64,000 nt of DNA from Calvatia gigantea (GCA_025093985.1 JACAAK010000010.1:211501-275500); one strand, 5' to 3'. Shown: positions 36,811 to 49,238, counted from the stretch's first letter. Program-made: numbers and translations. The notes: generated by a model from the letters alone, not told the origin.

Positions 36811-38127
36811 ATGACTACCAGGGTTTTCCTAAAGAAAACAACTACACCTCCTCTCACCCCTGACAACTCCTCTTCCCATGAAAGCTCTGCCCCTGAGACT
36901 CCAAAAACCCTGACTTCTACAGGAGTATCACTGTCAAAATCACCAGTACCTACTCCCTCTCCACCTCAACTTTCACCTGAACAAGGTGAAACTGAGACAT
37001 TCCATCTTGAGAATGCTGCCATTCAATCCACTTTTTCATCTCAATGAGATGCCACTGACTTTGTGTCTGCTTATGGTAGGCATACTCAACTCTCTCACCG
37101 AGTTCAAGAGGTTGGACTTGCTTTCTTTGATGAGCTCCATATTGCAAAGTGCAATTATGATGAGAAACTCAAAGGTGCCAACAACCACCTTATTGACCCC
37201 TCTCACAATCTTATTATAGGCCCCTATCTTAGGACTATCCAATGAATGGTGAAAGCCATTGTCAAACCCATTGAGGAACTAACTCCAGTCCTCAACCAAC
37301 AAACTACAGGCCAACCTTCATTGCCTAATAGAAGCACCCAAAGACTTCCAAATCCACCAACTCCCATTATTACTCATCAACACCAACAACCTTTAGATGT
37401 GGCTATACCACACCAATGTATTCCAACTCTATTAGCTGCACAAGCTGATAGATGACCTCCTACTCCTTAATGACAAAACCCTCTCCCACCTAGACATCAA
37501 AACCAACAGTGTGAGATATGTAATGGAGTGGGCCATTTCAAGACTCAATGCAGAAAATACCACTGCATTCACTGCCACACCAATGCTCTGGGTCACTTTG
37601 CCAAATTTTGCACCTGAAATCCTTATCCAGGAATTGATAGGAAGGACCTTCCCACAGATGCCCTTTATGAGCTCAAACAAAAGGAGACCTATCACCCCTC
37701 TGGTACACCTCTTGTCAGGGTTACCACCTCCCTCTCCAATGGTGGAAAGACCATCACCCATCTATATCCCAATGCTGACACCCCCACTGTCAGCAGCAGG
37801 AACACCACCTGTTCTGATCCAACTTAGGATACCAAGACCCACACCACTCCCATTGCTACTTCTTCAGCAACAACAACAACCACTACAGGGCCTACCTACA
37901 AGCCCAAATTCACTCCCCAAAAACTGACTTCCTCCAATGACATTGGAAACCTCAAACAACTTCATCAATCCTCAAGTCCTCAAAAACTTTCTGATGACTA
38001 CCTGTCTTATATTCTTGATGGATACCAACTCCAACAGGGTAGCTATTATCCAGAGGATGTTGAATTTGATTTCAACAATGACACAGTTGCCAACATCACA
38101 GGTAAACCAGTAGGATACATGATCTGA
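36811..38127 (+). pseudogene. Third ORF of D3 with two zinc knuckles, broken
   Basis: A 439-codon frame after pol, starting MTTRVFLKK. It is in the same frame as pol, five codons after the pol TAA. The first part is Ser/Thr/Pro-rich; a more ordered region (FVSAYGRHTQLSHRV) starts near 37058. Two Cys-His motifs follow: CEICNGVGHFKTQC at 37510-37551 (CX2CX4HX4C) and CIHCHTNALGHFAKFC at 37564-37611 (CX2CX6HX4C). The end is Thr-rich. Stops at 37045, 37243, 37453, 37468-37473, 37612 and about 37828 mostly replace Arg or Gln. A nucleic-acid-binding role is inferred from the knuckles only. Confidence 0.7.
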
Positions 38128-38360
38128 ACAATTCACTTGTAAAATACAAATTTCACTTATTTCACTATTATGCTAAAATAGCAAATTATGTTTTTCTTTA
38201 AACTTGTACAATATTTCTTTTGTTTTGAAATTTTCTTTAGTAACTTAGAAATTTTCTTTACAAAAATTACAAAAAAAAATGTTATGCTCATAAAACAAAA
38301 TAAGTTCTTTGAACTAAAATAAAATATATAGATGAGAACATCTATGATAGAAAAGGATAA

Positions 38361-38878
38361 TGTTATGAATATGGATATTTAGACAATATTCTCTTATCTT
38401 ATCTAATTAGATAAAGACATGTGACATACTTATATAATTACAAAGTCATACAATAGTAAAGTCATACCATAGTAAAGTTGTACCATAGTAAAGTCATACC
38501 ACTTTACTATACCCTTTATCCTACTTATATTTAGAACACCATTATTCTCCTAATGTAGATGTACATAAGTGCATACACAAATGTAGTATATAAGCTAGTC
38601 AAAACCACCAGTAGAGCCCATTGTTTCTACTTGGTTAGGTGGAGACTCAATCTACAACTCTAATAACTCTTGATAAAACTCTTAAGATGATCTTTCATCT
38701 TCTTACTGGAATTATTGAAGACTAAGAGCTGAAGATAGTGAAAGAATCTGATTGAAGACTTAGAGATTATAATGATAAGTTATTATAATCTTTACAGCCT
38801 TTGAGAAGGAGTCCCTTTATTATCATCTGCAGATAGATAACAGGTTTTCTTAGAATATAAGACAACCTCACTATAACA
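38361..38878 (+). repeat. 3' LTR of D3
   Basis: 518 bp, nearly identical to the 5' copy, with the GCTTC duplication at 38879-38883. The preceding 38128-38360 is A/T-rich, without a gene; a purine tract (AGAAAAGGATAA) lies next to the LTR and is the probable plus-strand primer. Confidence 0.92.
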
Positions 38879-40190
38879 GCTTCTAAGGTAAGATGATCCA
38901 TTTCTTCCTGGGTTTTTGCATAAATGAGAATGTCATCCATGTAAATTATGATTCCTCCTTTATTAAGCATTTTGGCAAATATTATGTCCATTATTTTCTG
39001 AAAGGTGGCAGGGGAATTGCACATTCCAAAGAACATTACATTAGGTTCATAGAGTCCAATGGATGTTTTGAATGTAGCCTTCCATTGATTGCCTTCTCAA
39101 ATTTGGATGTTGTTATATCTGAGTTGGACATCCATTTTAGTAAAGAGCTTCACTCCTTGGAGTTTATCCATAATAGTAGTAATCATAGGGATAGAGTAAG
39201 CATTCTTTTTCATGTGTTTGTTCAGATAGCAGTAGTCTTGGCATAGCTGAAGTTTTCTGTCTTTCTTTTCAATGAAGAAGAAAGAAGAGGCCATAGGTGA
39301 TTCAGATTCTCAGATGTATCTCTTTTGGAGGTTTTCATTGATGAATTTCTTGAGTTCTTCTGTTTCTAAGGGAGATAAGGGGTAGGTCTTTCCTAGTTCT
39401 GGTTTGAATGTATTGAGAAGTTTGATTTTGTGGTCATATAGACAGCTAGGTGGAAATCATTCTGATTTCTTGGCATTAAAGAGTGATGTGAACTTTTCAT
39501 ATTTCCTGGGGAGTTTAACTTTGGTTTTTGAGGTTGATTTTTTGGCTAGGGTTGTGGATTGGGTGATTTTTGTGTTAATTTCTAGCTCTTGTGGGGTTTG
39601 AGTGATGGCATTAAGCTCATGTTTGAGGTGGAATTCATTGAAATTGATGTTTTCTAAATAGAGTTTTAATTTATCAATAGAGAGTTCAGGTTTATCAGAG
39701 TGAACAAATGATTCAAAGAGTTTGACTGTGATGGGGTCAAAATCATCCAGATAAGTGTATCATTCTATATAGTCCATTCCATGAATGTCTAGTGCTATTT
39801 CATTAATAGTGACTAGTCTATTTGCCAATTTCACTGGTAGAGGCATGATGTTGTCATGGCTTCTCCATTTGAATTCCTGGATAGCCCAATTTATGTCCAG
39901 ATTGTTCTATTGTAGCCAAGGGTATTTTAGGATTAGATCTTTTGATCCTATTCCTGAAACATAGGCTTCAAAGTGGCATTCTTTTCCATCAATGAAAGCA
40001 TTGAGTTTAATACTTTCATAGATTGATCCATTTTCATTTAGAGTACCATCCACATTGGATACTTTAATGGGTTGGTTAATAGAATGGGTTTGTAATCCAT
40101 ATTTCATAGTAAAGGTTGTGGAGATAAAATTTCCTTGTGCTCCTGAATCAATTAAGGTGGTGACTGGGATGTTTTGAGAGGTATTCTAAT
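38879..40190 (-). pseudogene. pol: K pol: protease and N-terminal reverse transcriptase
   Basis: Minus strand. Protease LIDSGAQGNFIS near 40160-40120 and the following PR core at 40107-39907; RT about 39300-38879 with YMDDILIYAK near 38945. Stops and frame changes are present. It continues at 23875 after D3 is removed; the duplication GCTTC supports the join. Confidence 0.85.
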
Positions 40191-40906
40191 TCAGTTTGAT
40201 GGGTAGGAAAATTGACACTTTGTTATCCAAAGTAGGGAGTTTGATTAGATTTATTTGTGAGTCACCTAATAATTCTTTTTCAAGATTGGGTGATGCCTTC
40301 AAAAGTCCCCAAAGGGTTTGAGCATTAGGTCAGAGATATATGCTTCTCTGAATTCCATTCATTCATTGATGGGTAGTTCTTAGATCATGGCCTGGATATC
40401 AAGTACAGTGATTTTCCTATTCAGAAATGGATTTGGGTTTGGTCAACTTTCTTAGGGTAGGTAACAAGAGGGTTGTGGGTATTGCTGGGTTTGAGGAAAT
40501 CTTCAGGGTGGGGGGTTGAGTCATCTGGAGGGTAGTTTGTTTTTTGATAAGTTAGAATTGGGGGTTGGACATTTGTCAATGAGATGTCCAAATTTTCCAC
40601 ATCCACTATATCTTCCAGATTTGTAGTGAGCAACTTGCTCAGTCATGAATAGAGTGTTTAACTGTAATTTAGGGTCTTCAGGATTATAGTCATCATAAGT
40701 AACTTCTGACTCCTGTTCCAGATAGTATGGGCTTTCATCTTCATATTAGTCTTCATAGTAGGCTTGGAATTCAGGTTGGATTTCATTTATAGTTCAATAG
40801 GGTTGGCTATTTTTGTTGGGGAAATTGTGGCTGATATAAATTGGGATTTCAAGGGAAGTTTCATGGCCATAATGCATTAGCTTGGTGATTAATTGAATCA
40901 CATCAT
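40191..40906 (-). pseudogene. gag: K gag C-terminal part, zinc knuckle damaged
   Basis: Minus strand. Near 40610-40570 a knuckle reads YSGCGKFGHLIDKC, where the first Cys (TGT) is TAT, a G-to-A change. The upstream region is acidic. The 5' part of gag is not in this window: H abuts at 40907. Weakly preserved, several frames. Confidence 0.6.
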
Positions 40907-41092
40907 TGTTATGACCTTAGTCTGATAAGACCTCAGGTTGCAGCTTAGGCTAAGGCTTAGGGTGAGTAAGGGGAAACAACCAGGTAGTTAAGCATACTGA
41001 ATACATGTAGATGTATGTATGCTTATATATAAAAGGTCATCCAGTTGAACAGATGGAGTAACTACATAGTATGTCCAATGACAATGGCATGG

Positions 41093-41397
41093 TGTTACGA
41101 CCTTAGTCTGATAAGACCTCAGGTTGCAGCTTAGGCTAAGACTTGAGGGTGAGTAAGGGGAGAAGAACAAGGTGGTTAAGCATACCGAATACAGTGGATG
41201 TATGTATGCTTAAATACTAGAGGGACATCCAGTTGAATGGATGGAGTAACTACATGAAATGTCCAATAGAAATAGTGCAGTAGTTAATGTGAGTCATGCT
41301 TGGAGATCGCTGGACAGGAATAGGCAAAACAGGTACACAAGTAGATAGGAATGCAGGTGATAACAGAGTATGACTTGATTGGTGTGAAACCATAACA
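41093..41397 (-). repeat. 3' LTR of copy E
   Basis: 305 bp; on the minus strand TGTTATGG to CGTAACA. TATTTAAG is present about 41210. Confidence 0.92.
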
Positions 41398-41415
41398 ATA
41401 CCCCCCAATTATGCT

Positions 41416-42403
41416 TCATGCCTCAGGAAGCTTGTCAAAGTCACCGTTGACAATGGCAGTAGCAAGGGCTTTCTTGGTAGCTCCAATGAGGTATTTTCCC
41501 TTGTTTGAATGCACAAAGAAGACAGGCAAATGGCTTCTACCGTCTTGGTGGATAGGGACTGGGACACTGTGATGGGAAGTTGGTGGTGGTGGAACTGTCC
41601 CAGTAGCTCTTGACTATCACTTTCCAATAGTGTTGGTCCTTCTCTTGGCCTGGTAGTACAGTGCGGAATCTTGCGGGTGGAAGAAAAACCAATATGAGTT
41701 GTGGTGGGGTGATGGTCTTTATGAAACAATGGAGCGAGTTGACCTCCTCTTTCATGGAGACAGTGGTTTCTTTGTCCATGGGTGTGTTGGCACATATTGG
41801 TGGTGTGGGGTTGATGGTGTTGTGGAGTTCAGAGAGTGTGGTGTGAATTCGGGTGACAAGGGAGTCAATTTCTGGGTCTTTGGTTGACTTGTCTCATCCC
41901 AGCAGGCCCATAGTGACATCAGCAAGTTCGAGAAATATATCAGTGATGTCAAGGTGTTTGAAAACTTCCAGGGCAAGGTCGATGTGGCTTTGAAGACTTC
42001 AAACATGGTCTTGTTCATTAGGTGTGAGGGTGGACTGGTCTAAGGCTTGGAAGATAGCTGGGATGTGCTGGTTGGTGGAGGAGGATGCATTGGCAAATCC
42101 TGCATACATGTTGGTGAAGGTGATGCAGGCAGTGGCAAGGGTGATGTGTTGGTTGACGACTAGTCATTTGTTCTGAGCAGTGATTGTCTCTATTTCACTG
42201 TTAGTGGCTTTGTCAACATCCCTTAATAAGGTTTCAAGGAGTCCTTGTGCTGGAGATGGTGTAGTGGCGAGGTTGTAATGAGTGCCTCGAGACATGGGTG
42301 CTTGGCTGCTGCCTGGCTCTGGGAAAGGAACAGAAGAGATCGTGGTAGGGGTAGGATGGACAAGAGAGCTGATAGTGACATGGTTGGCTTAGGAGAAAGA
42401 CAT
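41416..42403 (-). pseudogene. Family 1 third ORF, copy E, broken
   Basis: 988 nt, one more than the standard 987, with a frame change near 41575 and a TAA at codon 5 (CAA in relatives). The ATG is in the pol frame, two codons after the pol TAG at 42410-42412. Conserved stretches such as PPARFRTVLPGQEKDQHYWK are readable about 41700-41640. Confidence 0.8.
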
Positions 42404-42409
42404 GTCTAG

Positions 42410-45400
42410 CTAGTTTCTTTGTCTGGGTAGTGATTTGGGTGATGACTTTTTGGATTTTCTACTCCTCTTTTTATGGGTATCCTCTGGATGCTTATTTTGG
42501 TATTCAGCTATTGTGTCTTGAGCATTTGCTAAGTTTGCCTCTGCTGTCCACGTATCATCTTCGTTGCTATACCCCTTCCAATGTACAAGGAACTGATATC
42601 CCCATCCTCGTTTTCGTCATCCTCAGATCTCTTCCACTTTGTATTCTTCTTCATTATTGATGATCACTGGCTCAGGTGCTGGTATTCTTTGTTGGCTCAG
42701 GAACATTGCCTTTTGTGCCGGGGTTAACAGCTGTTTGTTGAATACATCATGGATGGCCCATCCTTCTGGTAAGGCAAGCCGGTATGCTGCTTCTTCTATC
42801 CATTCCTTGATTTGGAAAGGTCCATACCTTTTCTAGCCTAGCTTCTTTGATGGCTGATTGGTATGGACATTTGTGTTCTCTAGCCATACTTCATCACCGA
42901 CTTGGTATTGTTTTTGGTGCAACTTGCTATTATCATATACCTGTTTCATCTTTTCTTGGTACGATCGTAGTGCTGCCACAGAGTTGTCTCTTGTCTTCTG
43001 GAGTTGTTTCAGGAACTCTGTGCTGCTAGGGTTATTTGTTGTTCCATGATCCTTTCCTTTCCAAGGGTGTCGTCCATAATTGAGATAGAAAGGTATCTCT
43101 TGTGTTCTGCTGTGCTTTTTGTCATTGTACTGGAATTCAGCCATGGGTAACCAGTGTGCCCAGTCGTTTTGGTTGTAGTTGCAGTATAATTGTAAATACA
43201 TTTCAACTTCTCTGTTGATTCTCTCTGTTTGTCCATTGGTCTGAGGGTGGTAGGCTGTTGATAAGGTTCGTTCTATCCCTAGTCCCTTTGATAGTTCTCC
43301 TGTGAATTCTGATGCGAACTGTGGTCCTCAGTCACTGAGGACTTTCCACAGTACTCCATGTGGTTTCCATATTTTGTTTCTGTAATGTTGCGCTATGTCT
43401 TTTGAGGAAACGTCTGTCCTTGTTGCTATGAGTTGTATCATTTTTGAGAATCAGTCAACAATTACTAGGATGGCATTTTTTCCTTCTGATTCTGGTAACA
43501 GTCTGATGAGATCGATACTTATCTCTTCCCATGGTCCGTTAGGAATAGGGAGCAGATGTAGCAGTGTTTTTAATGGTGTTACACATGGTTTGTTCCTTTG
43601 GCAGTTCTGGCATTCTTTGATGTATTTTTTGACATCGTTCCGTATCGTTGGCCACTAGTAGTCTCTAGTGACCAGTTCAACCATTCTGTGTTGTCCTAGG
43701 TGTCCTGCGTCCGGTGTATCATGGTATTCAAGCAGTATTTCTTCTTAGAGAGTCAGATCGGATAGTATGTATATGCTGGTTTCTTTGTAGATTATTCCAT
43801 CATGTTCTGAGATGTCAGATTCCTTTTCGTGGAGTTTTGAGGTGATACTCATTTCCCTTTGATCGTTTGCCTTTATCCAGTCCATGAATGTCAGAGTGAT
43901 GAATAGTTCTGTGCAGAGTAGAATGGTGTCTTTGGAGCTTTCTTTGTTCCTTGACTGGTCCTGTAGCCAACTCTCCCTGATCATGGTGACTAGCCTGTCA
44001 TCTCCTTGGTCTGATTCTTCATAGATTCTAGACAATAGGTCTGCTTTTGTGTTCATTTTTCCTGGTATGTGTTGTAGAGTGAAATTGTAGTCTTGTAGTC
44101 TCAGGTACCATCTTGCTTGTCGTCTGTTAAGTTTTTGTGGTTCTCTGTAGTACTTGAGGTTCTTGTGGTCCATCCAGATTTCAAATCTCTCCTCTGCATC
44201 TAGCAGATAGTGTCGCCATTCCTTTAGTGCATGGACAATGGCTAGTAATTCTTTGTCATAAATCTCATGGTTTCATTCTGCAGGTGAGAGTGTGCGTGAT
44301 GTAAATGCAATTGGGTGCCACTTTTTGTTCTGTTCCTGTGAGAGCACTCCTCCTAATGTGTAGTTCGAGGTGTCGACTTCTACTTGGAATTGGCCATTTC
44401 TTTGTGGTAAAGCTAGAGTGGGTTCTTTGGTGATTCGTTGTTTCAGTTTGTCAAATGCCGCTTAGTGTTCATTTTCCCATTTCCATTTGGTAGCCCCTTT
44501 GAGCTGGTTTAGGGGGGTCACAATTCTGCTGAAATCTTTGATGAACTGGTGTCATGACCTGCGCATGTTTGCCCGCTCTCACCCACTTCCCCTGCTTGTA
44601 GTCATCATTACCTTAGTCCGGCTGCATTGGGTTGCTCTTCATTCTTTCTGTCAGTCAGTCCGATATCCTGTTTTCTATATTAATCTCTATCCCCTTCAAC
44701 TTCTCCACTATTGCCTTATAGTTAAAACTTGATTCCAGTGTCTTGTTAGGTGGCTGCCCTCGGTGGCTGTCCATTCTTCGTTCACCATTACTTTCGTACT
44801 TCCTGCTTTTCAGACTAGTATATAAACATAGTCCCCACACTTGTAAATCAGTAGTCTGATTATCGACCACAATTACACCCTCTAATTCTGTTCCTCTCTG
44901 TCTCTGTTCCTCCGACCCTCTAACCCTACTCCCTCCTGAAATATGGACTTCAACGACAGCAGGAAGGCGCAACACATACGTTGAAGCCACTGAGTCCAAA
45001 TCTTGTACTCGTCCGAATTCACCTGCTCCGTACGTTCTCACCCGACATCACTTGGCGGCTAACCTCAGCCGATATCCCGCATAACCTGATCGTAACAACT
45101 GGCAGTAATAGTTGGTGAAACCCAGGAAGTGTTCTACCCCCTTTTTGCTATTGAGTTTCAGCCAGTCTCATACTGATTTGACTTTTTCTTCTTCCATTTC
45201 TGTGACTGTGTCCTATTTTCACTCCTAGCATTGGGATTTCCTCGGCATTGAATATACATTTGGATTGTTTGAAGCATAGATTGTACTTTGCCGCTCACTC
45301 CAGGAATTGCACTATTCATTCTTTTAGTTGCTCTTTGGTGTCTCCTGGGATAGCGAAGTTGTCCATGTAATTTATGATGTCTCTGTCTTGTAATAGGTCT

Positions 45401-46518
45401 TGGAAGATGCTTGCCATCATTCTGGAAAAGGTTCCCAGCGAGTTGCTTAGCCCAAAATACATCACAGTTGGTTTGAACAGTCCTTTATTGGTCAGGAAGG
45501 CCGCTTTCCATTTGTCTCCCTCCTTGATTCTGACGTTGTTATATCCCCAAATGATGTCCAGTTTGTTGAAGTACTTTGCTTTTCCTAATTTGTCAATTAT
45601 TTCTCCAATTCGGGGTAGTGGTGTCTTGTCTTTTACTACCACACTGTTTAGTCATCTATAGTCCTGAATGAGTTGTTTTGAGCCATCTTTCTTTGGAATG
45701 AAGAAGGTAGGGGCTGTGTATGGGGACTTTGATGGCCGTATGCATCCTGACTCAAGATTTTCTTTGACAAAGGCCTTGAGTTTGTCTTGTTCCTTAACTG
45801 TCATGTTGTAGGTACCAGCATTTATTTCCCTGGGTGTGTCTTCTGTCAGGATTATTTCATGATCCCATTCTATTCATTCAGGTAGTTTGTTGAAGGTTGT
45901 TTTGTTAAATAGGTGTGTGAACGGCTGGATGTAGTCTGGTAAATCTGATGGTTCCATTGGGTCTGGTTCTTCCTCTTCTTCCCATATGTCTTCTGTAGTC
46001 ACCATGCTTCGAATTCTGTTGGTGACCTGAATATTTTGGTGTGGGAATTGGCAATCTGGTGGGCATCAGGTGAATTTGATTTCTCCTGTTTTCCAGTTGA
46101 CCTTGGGGTTGTGTTTGATTAGCCAGTCATGTCCTAAGAAGATTTCTGCCCTGTCTTGAAGTTGTACCACTGATGCTTCGATTGTTTCTTTGTGTCCTTG
46201 TACCTCTACTTTGATAGTGGCCATTTCTGTGACTTTTCCTTCTTGGTTTGTTGTACCGTTGGCATTTAAAACCGTGATTTTGTGCTTTAGTTTCTTTGTT
46301 GGAATTTGTTCTTCATCTACGAGCTTTTTGCTGATGCTGCTAGTGGTGCATCCTGAGTCAACAATAGTATTGACTGTTATCTCTTTTTTTGGTGTCTGTA
46401 TGTTTCCCTTCAGGTTTAATTCGCACTTTCATTTCTGAGGAATCGTATAGTATTTGTCTGATATCCTAGATACAAGTTTCTTGACTTGCAAGGCAGTGCC
46501 TACTTAGAGTCTTCAGAA
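42410..46518 (-). pseudogene. pol: Pol of copy E, broken, with a solo LTR inside
   Basis: Minus strand. Protease about 46350; RT about 45770-45110 with YMDNFAIPGD near 45370 (YMDD changed to YMDN, as in copy A); RNase H about 44440-44100; integrase about 43720-42860; chromodomain about 42610-42530. After removing the inserted LTR it is 1 nt longer than in C and G, so at least one indel. Numerous TGA stops. GGATTTT at 46524-46518 precedes the gag stop. Confidence 0.88.
44550..45097 (+). mobile_element. Solo LTR, family 4
   Basis: 548 bp, TGTCATGACC to GATCGTAACA, with perfect ACTGG duplication (44545-44549, 45098-45102). A TATA box (GTATATAAAC) at about 44818 gives the plus orientation. No coding capacity. 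A near-identical copy lies at 56109-56657. Confidence 0.92.
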
Positions 46519-47651
46519 AAATCCTGATGTTCTCCTGAGCTAGCTTCTTCTACTGCTCAGATTTGTACTTTCTTCAGCACAGTGCAGATTTTGGTGATGT
46601 AGCCCGTTTTTCCACAGTTGTAGCAGGTTAACCCCTTGGGCTTCTTGCAGTCCTTAGCGATGTGTCCAAAAACACCACAATTGTAGCATTTTGGTTCTCC
46701 TTTTGCGTTGAAGACGTGACGCCTGCTGCCTATCTCCATGGGTTCTCCCATTCCTCCATAGGTGGTCCCGGAGCTGGTCTTCTTATCTCCTTGGTACTCA
46801 GATGCTTCATATCCTTGTCCTACCGCTAAAATAGCTTCTTTCCATTTGGAGTAGGTATCCGGGCAGGCACTAGGTGGGTAACCCGTGATAGTGTAGATAA
46901 TATCTTGTCAGGCGTTCTTTCTTAACAAGAACATAGCATGTTTGCTGTTGGTTTGGGCTTTGTTCTTGAGTATGTCAAACTCTATGAGGTAGTTGGCTGT
47001 GTTCTGATTTCCTTGTCTGAACTTCTCAATCTGCCATTCAGCTTTGGCATTTATTGCATCATTGGAGAACATTTTTCGGAATTCTTCGGCGAAGGTTTTC
47101 CAGTCTACAGAGTCTTCTCCTTCCAGAATCTGCGGTGCTTTCATTGCTGCATATGCTCCTGCTGTTCCTCCATGCAGTCTGGCCAAGACTGCTATTGCTT
47201 TATTGTCGGCCATTGTGATTTTGTTAAATCTCATGAAGAGCATCATAACTCTCCACCAATTGTCAAATTTGGTGCAGGTTCCATCAAAAAATCTGGGGTC
47301 AGGCACAAGGCCCTTTGTGCTAGATGTGGGCATGGTGTTGTTGGTCATATCTAATTCTCCTGATTCTGATTCTGTGTCTTGGTTCTCTGGTTGTCTTAAC
47401 TCTTCTTCTGCTAAGTCGAGTTTGTTGAAGAGTTCTGATATAACTTCTTCTACTTCTGTTGGGTTTACTCCTTGTATAGTGTCTCTGGGTTCATTGTCTG
47501 TGATTACAACTGGTTCTAGCACAGGTACTTCAGGGTTCTCTGCCTCCTCGTCTAATGTGTCGGTTTCCTTGTCTGTTACAAGTTCATCTTCTTGTTCATT
47601 GTCTGTGACTTTGAGCTGGGGTTCTCTGTATTCATCAGGGTTCGAGCTCAT
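46500..47651 (-). pseudogene. gag: Gag of copy E, broken
   Basis: 384 codons with stop, start MSSNPDEYREPQ at 47651. A stop near 46920 is TGA where relatives have CGA in NARQD; another lies near 46560. Knuckles [14 protein letters not shown] and [14 protein letters not shown] about 46690-46590; in the second the zinc-binding His is Tyr. Confidence 0.9.
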
Positions 47652-47719
47652 ATAATGGCTCCTAGGTTCATTGTGGTTCGAGTCTTTTTCAACTCTGTCC
47701 TCTGCAAGGTGAGGTGGGG

Positions 47720-47730
47720 ATGCTTAACCA
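47720..47730 (-). promoter_or_regulatory. Primer-binding site of copy E
   Basis: TGGTTAAGCAT on the minus strand, 2 nt after the 5' LTR, exactly complementary (11 of 11) to the predicted RNA start ATGCTTAACCA of the same LTR (47823-47813). Confidence 0.68.
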
Positions 47731-47842
47731 AATGTTACAACCTTAGTCTGATAAGACCTCAGGTTGCAGCTTAGGCTAAGACTTGAGGGTGAGTAAGGGG
47801 AGAAGAACAAGGTGGTTAAGCATACTGAATACAGTGGATGTA

Positions 47843-48051
47843 CAGTAAGGGACAAAACCGTTCCAATGTTTTGAACTTCTCAGAAGATCAGCTCATATCT
47901 CAAGGACTACTGTGGCTGTGCACTTCCTAAATTAATTGTAGATAGTCCAGTATCTTATCTAATCATATGCAAAGTATGATTATGTAATCCTTTGTTTTAG
48001 GGGAGTTATTAATTAATTAATATTTTAAGTGCATTGGAACAGTTTTGTCCC
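47843..48051 (+). repeat. Left terminal inverted repeat of Tc1
   Basis: 209 bp. The 20-bp motif GGGACAAAACCGTTCCAATG is at 47849-47868 and recurs inverted at 48032-48051, so each arm is itself bounded by a pair of inverted motifs. Confidence 0.9.
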
Positions 48052-48080
48052 TCTTGAAATTTATATACAAAATGGGTATT

Positions 48081-49154
48081 CTAGTACCTGGTATAAGCTC
48101 CCTTGGCCTGTAAAACTGCCTGGACCCTCCTAGGCATACTCTCTATCAGATTCTGACACACTTCTGGTTCTATGTCATCCCACTCCTTTTGTATCCTCTC
48201 CCATAGGGTATTCATGCTATCAGGAGGAGTATCATACTCTCCCAGCTTATTCTTGAGGTGAGTCCAGAGATGTTCAATGGGATTAAGGTCTGGAGACTGT
48301 GGGGGCCATACCATAACCTCCAATTCAGACTCATCTAGCCAGTTTGTAGCCTTTTTGCTCTTGTGTTTGGGGTCATTGTCCTGTTGGAAGACCATATCCT
48401 CCTCATTCTTCCCATACCACCTGATGCTCCTCTTTAGTTCATCCCCCAAAATTTGAACATAAAGGTCAGCATCCATCTTCCCTTCAATTTTAGTGGCAAA
48501 CCCCACTCCATCCCACAGCATACAACCCCAGATCATCACATTTCCTCCACCAAACTTGACTGTTCCCTCAACCAATCTATCATTCAGCCCCTCTCCTGCC
48601 TTTTTCCATACCCAAACCCTTCTATCTGATCCAAACCGATTGATTTTGGACTCATCTGTCCAAATAACCCTCTTCCAGTCCTCCAGGGTCCAGTTAACAT
48701 GTGCTTCTGCCCACTCCAACCTTTTCCTCCTATGGACAGCAGTAAGTTTAGGTCGTTTCCGCTTGACTACAGCCTTCATTCCAGCTCCTCTGAGTGCCCT
48801 GCGCACTGTTTTGGTGGATACAGGCTGGGCAATAACATTTTGAAGTGATTTGGTGACTTGGGAGGCATTGTCAGCCTTGCGAGAGGTGATGAGGCGAACA
48901 GAATAGTGGATATCAGAGGGAGAAAGTTTAGATGGGCGGCCACCAACAGATTTGGAAAGTGTTGATCTATGTTTGGAGCGAATCCTAGAAATAGTACTGA
49001 CTCCCAGACCAGTAATAGAAGCAATATGATGAGCAGATTTCCCTTGGTCCAGGTAAGAGAGGACTCTATTGGTCTGAGTAGAGGAAAGAGAGCGCATATA
49101 GTTGTAAAGGTATAGTGGGGGAGTTAATTTGCACCTGAGAATAAGCACATCCAT
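48081..49154 (-). CDS. Tc1-family transposase
   Basis: 357 residues, uninterrupted. N-terminal helix-turn-helix DNA-binding region (about residues 25-70, HHIASITGLGVSTISRI), a second HTH region (about 75-135), and the DDE catalytic domain: D in WTDESKINRFG (about 165), D in QQDNDPKH (about 255), E in SPDLNPIEHLW with 34 residues between the last two, so DD34E. GGRPSK resembles the GRPR-type hook between the DNA-binding helices. It cuts and reinserts the element at TA sites. An internal Met at residue 20 (MRSLSSTQ) could be the true start. The reading frame without stops in an otherwise decayed region suggests recent arrival. Confidence 0.95.
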   Translation of the reverse strand: MDVLILRCKLTPPLYLYNYMRSLSSTQTNRVLSYLDQGKSAHHIASITGLGVSTISRIRSKHRSTLSKSVGGRPSKLSPSDIHYSVRLITSRKADNASQVTKSLQNVIAQPVSTKTVRRALRGAGMKAVVKRKRPKLTAVHRRKRLEWAEAHVNWTLEDWKRVIWTDESKINRFGSDRRVWVWKKAGEGLNDRLVEGTVKFGGGNVMIWGCMLWDGVGFATKIEGKMDADLYVQILGDELKRSIRWYGKNEEDMVFQQDNDPKHKSKKATNWLDESELEVMVWPPQSPDLNPIEHLWTHLKNKLGEYDTPPDSMNTLWERIQKEWDDIEPEVCQNLIESMPRRVQAVLQAKGAYTRY

Positions 49155-49238
49155 TTATACATCACCCTACATGGTCACATGATTTTATTTGTATTTATTT
49201 GATTGCAATAAACGAAGTCATGTGCTCAGAATTTGAGA

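Larger units (their letters stand above)
23876..38878 (+). mobile_element. Family 3 Ty3/Gypsy chromovirus D3, complete but split by copy C
   Basis: Two 518-bp LTRs (23876-24393 and 38361-38878) flank gag, pol and a third ORF. Perfect duplication GCTTC on both sides. The 6390-bp copy C lies inside (29856-36245), flanked by AATCA. D3 itself is 8.6 kb. It inserted into reverse transcriptase of K in the opposite orientation. It is AT-rich, rich in AAA, ATA and CAA codons, unlike families 1 and 2. Confidence 0.93.
18811..40906 (-). mobile_element. Family 3 Ty3/Gypsy chromovirus K, oldest visible layer, in pieces
   Basis: Read on the minus strand, 40906-38879, 23875-22306 and 20211-18811 join into gag, pol and a third ORF. 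Interrupting elements are D3 (duplication GCTTC at 23871-23875 and 38879-38883) and a solo LTR (GTAGT/GTGGT). The 3' end is cut by B1; the gag end runs into the LTR of H at 40907. AT-rich compared with families 1 and 2. No LTR of K itself lies in the window. Confidence 0.85.

Noticed and set aside
40907..41400. Tandem duplicated LTR
   Set aside because: The two LTR starts belong to H and E; E inserted into the LTR of H, proved by CATGG on both sides of E and the LTR remainder at 49650-49767.
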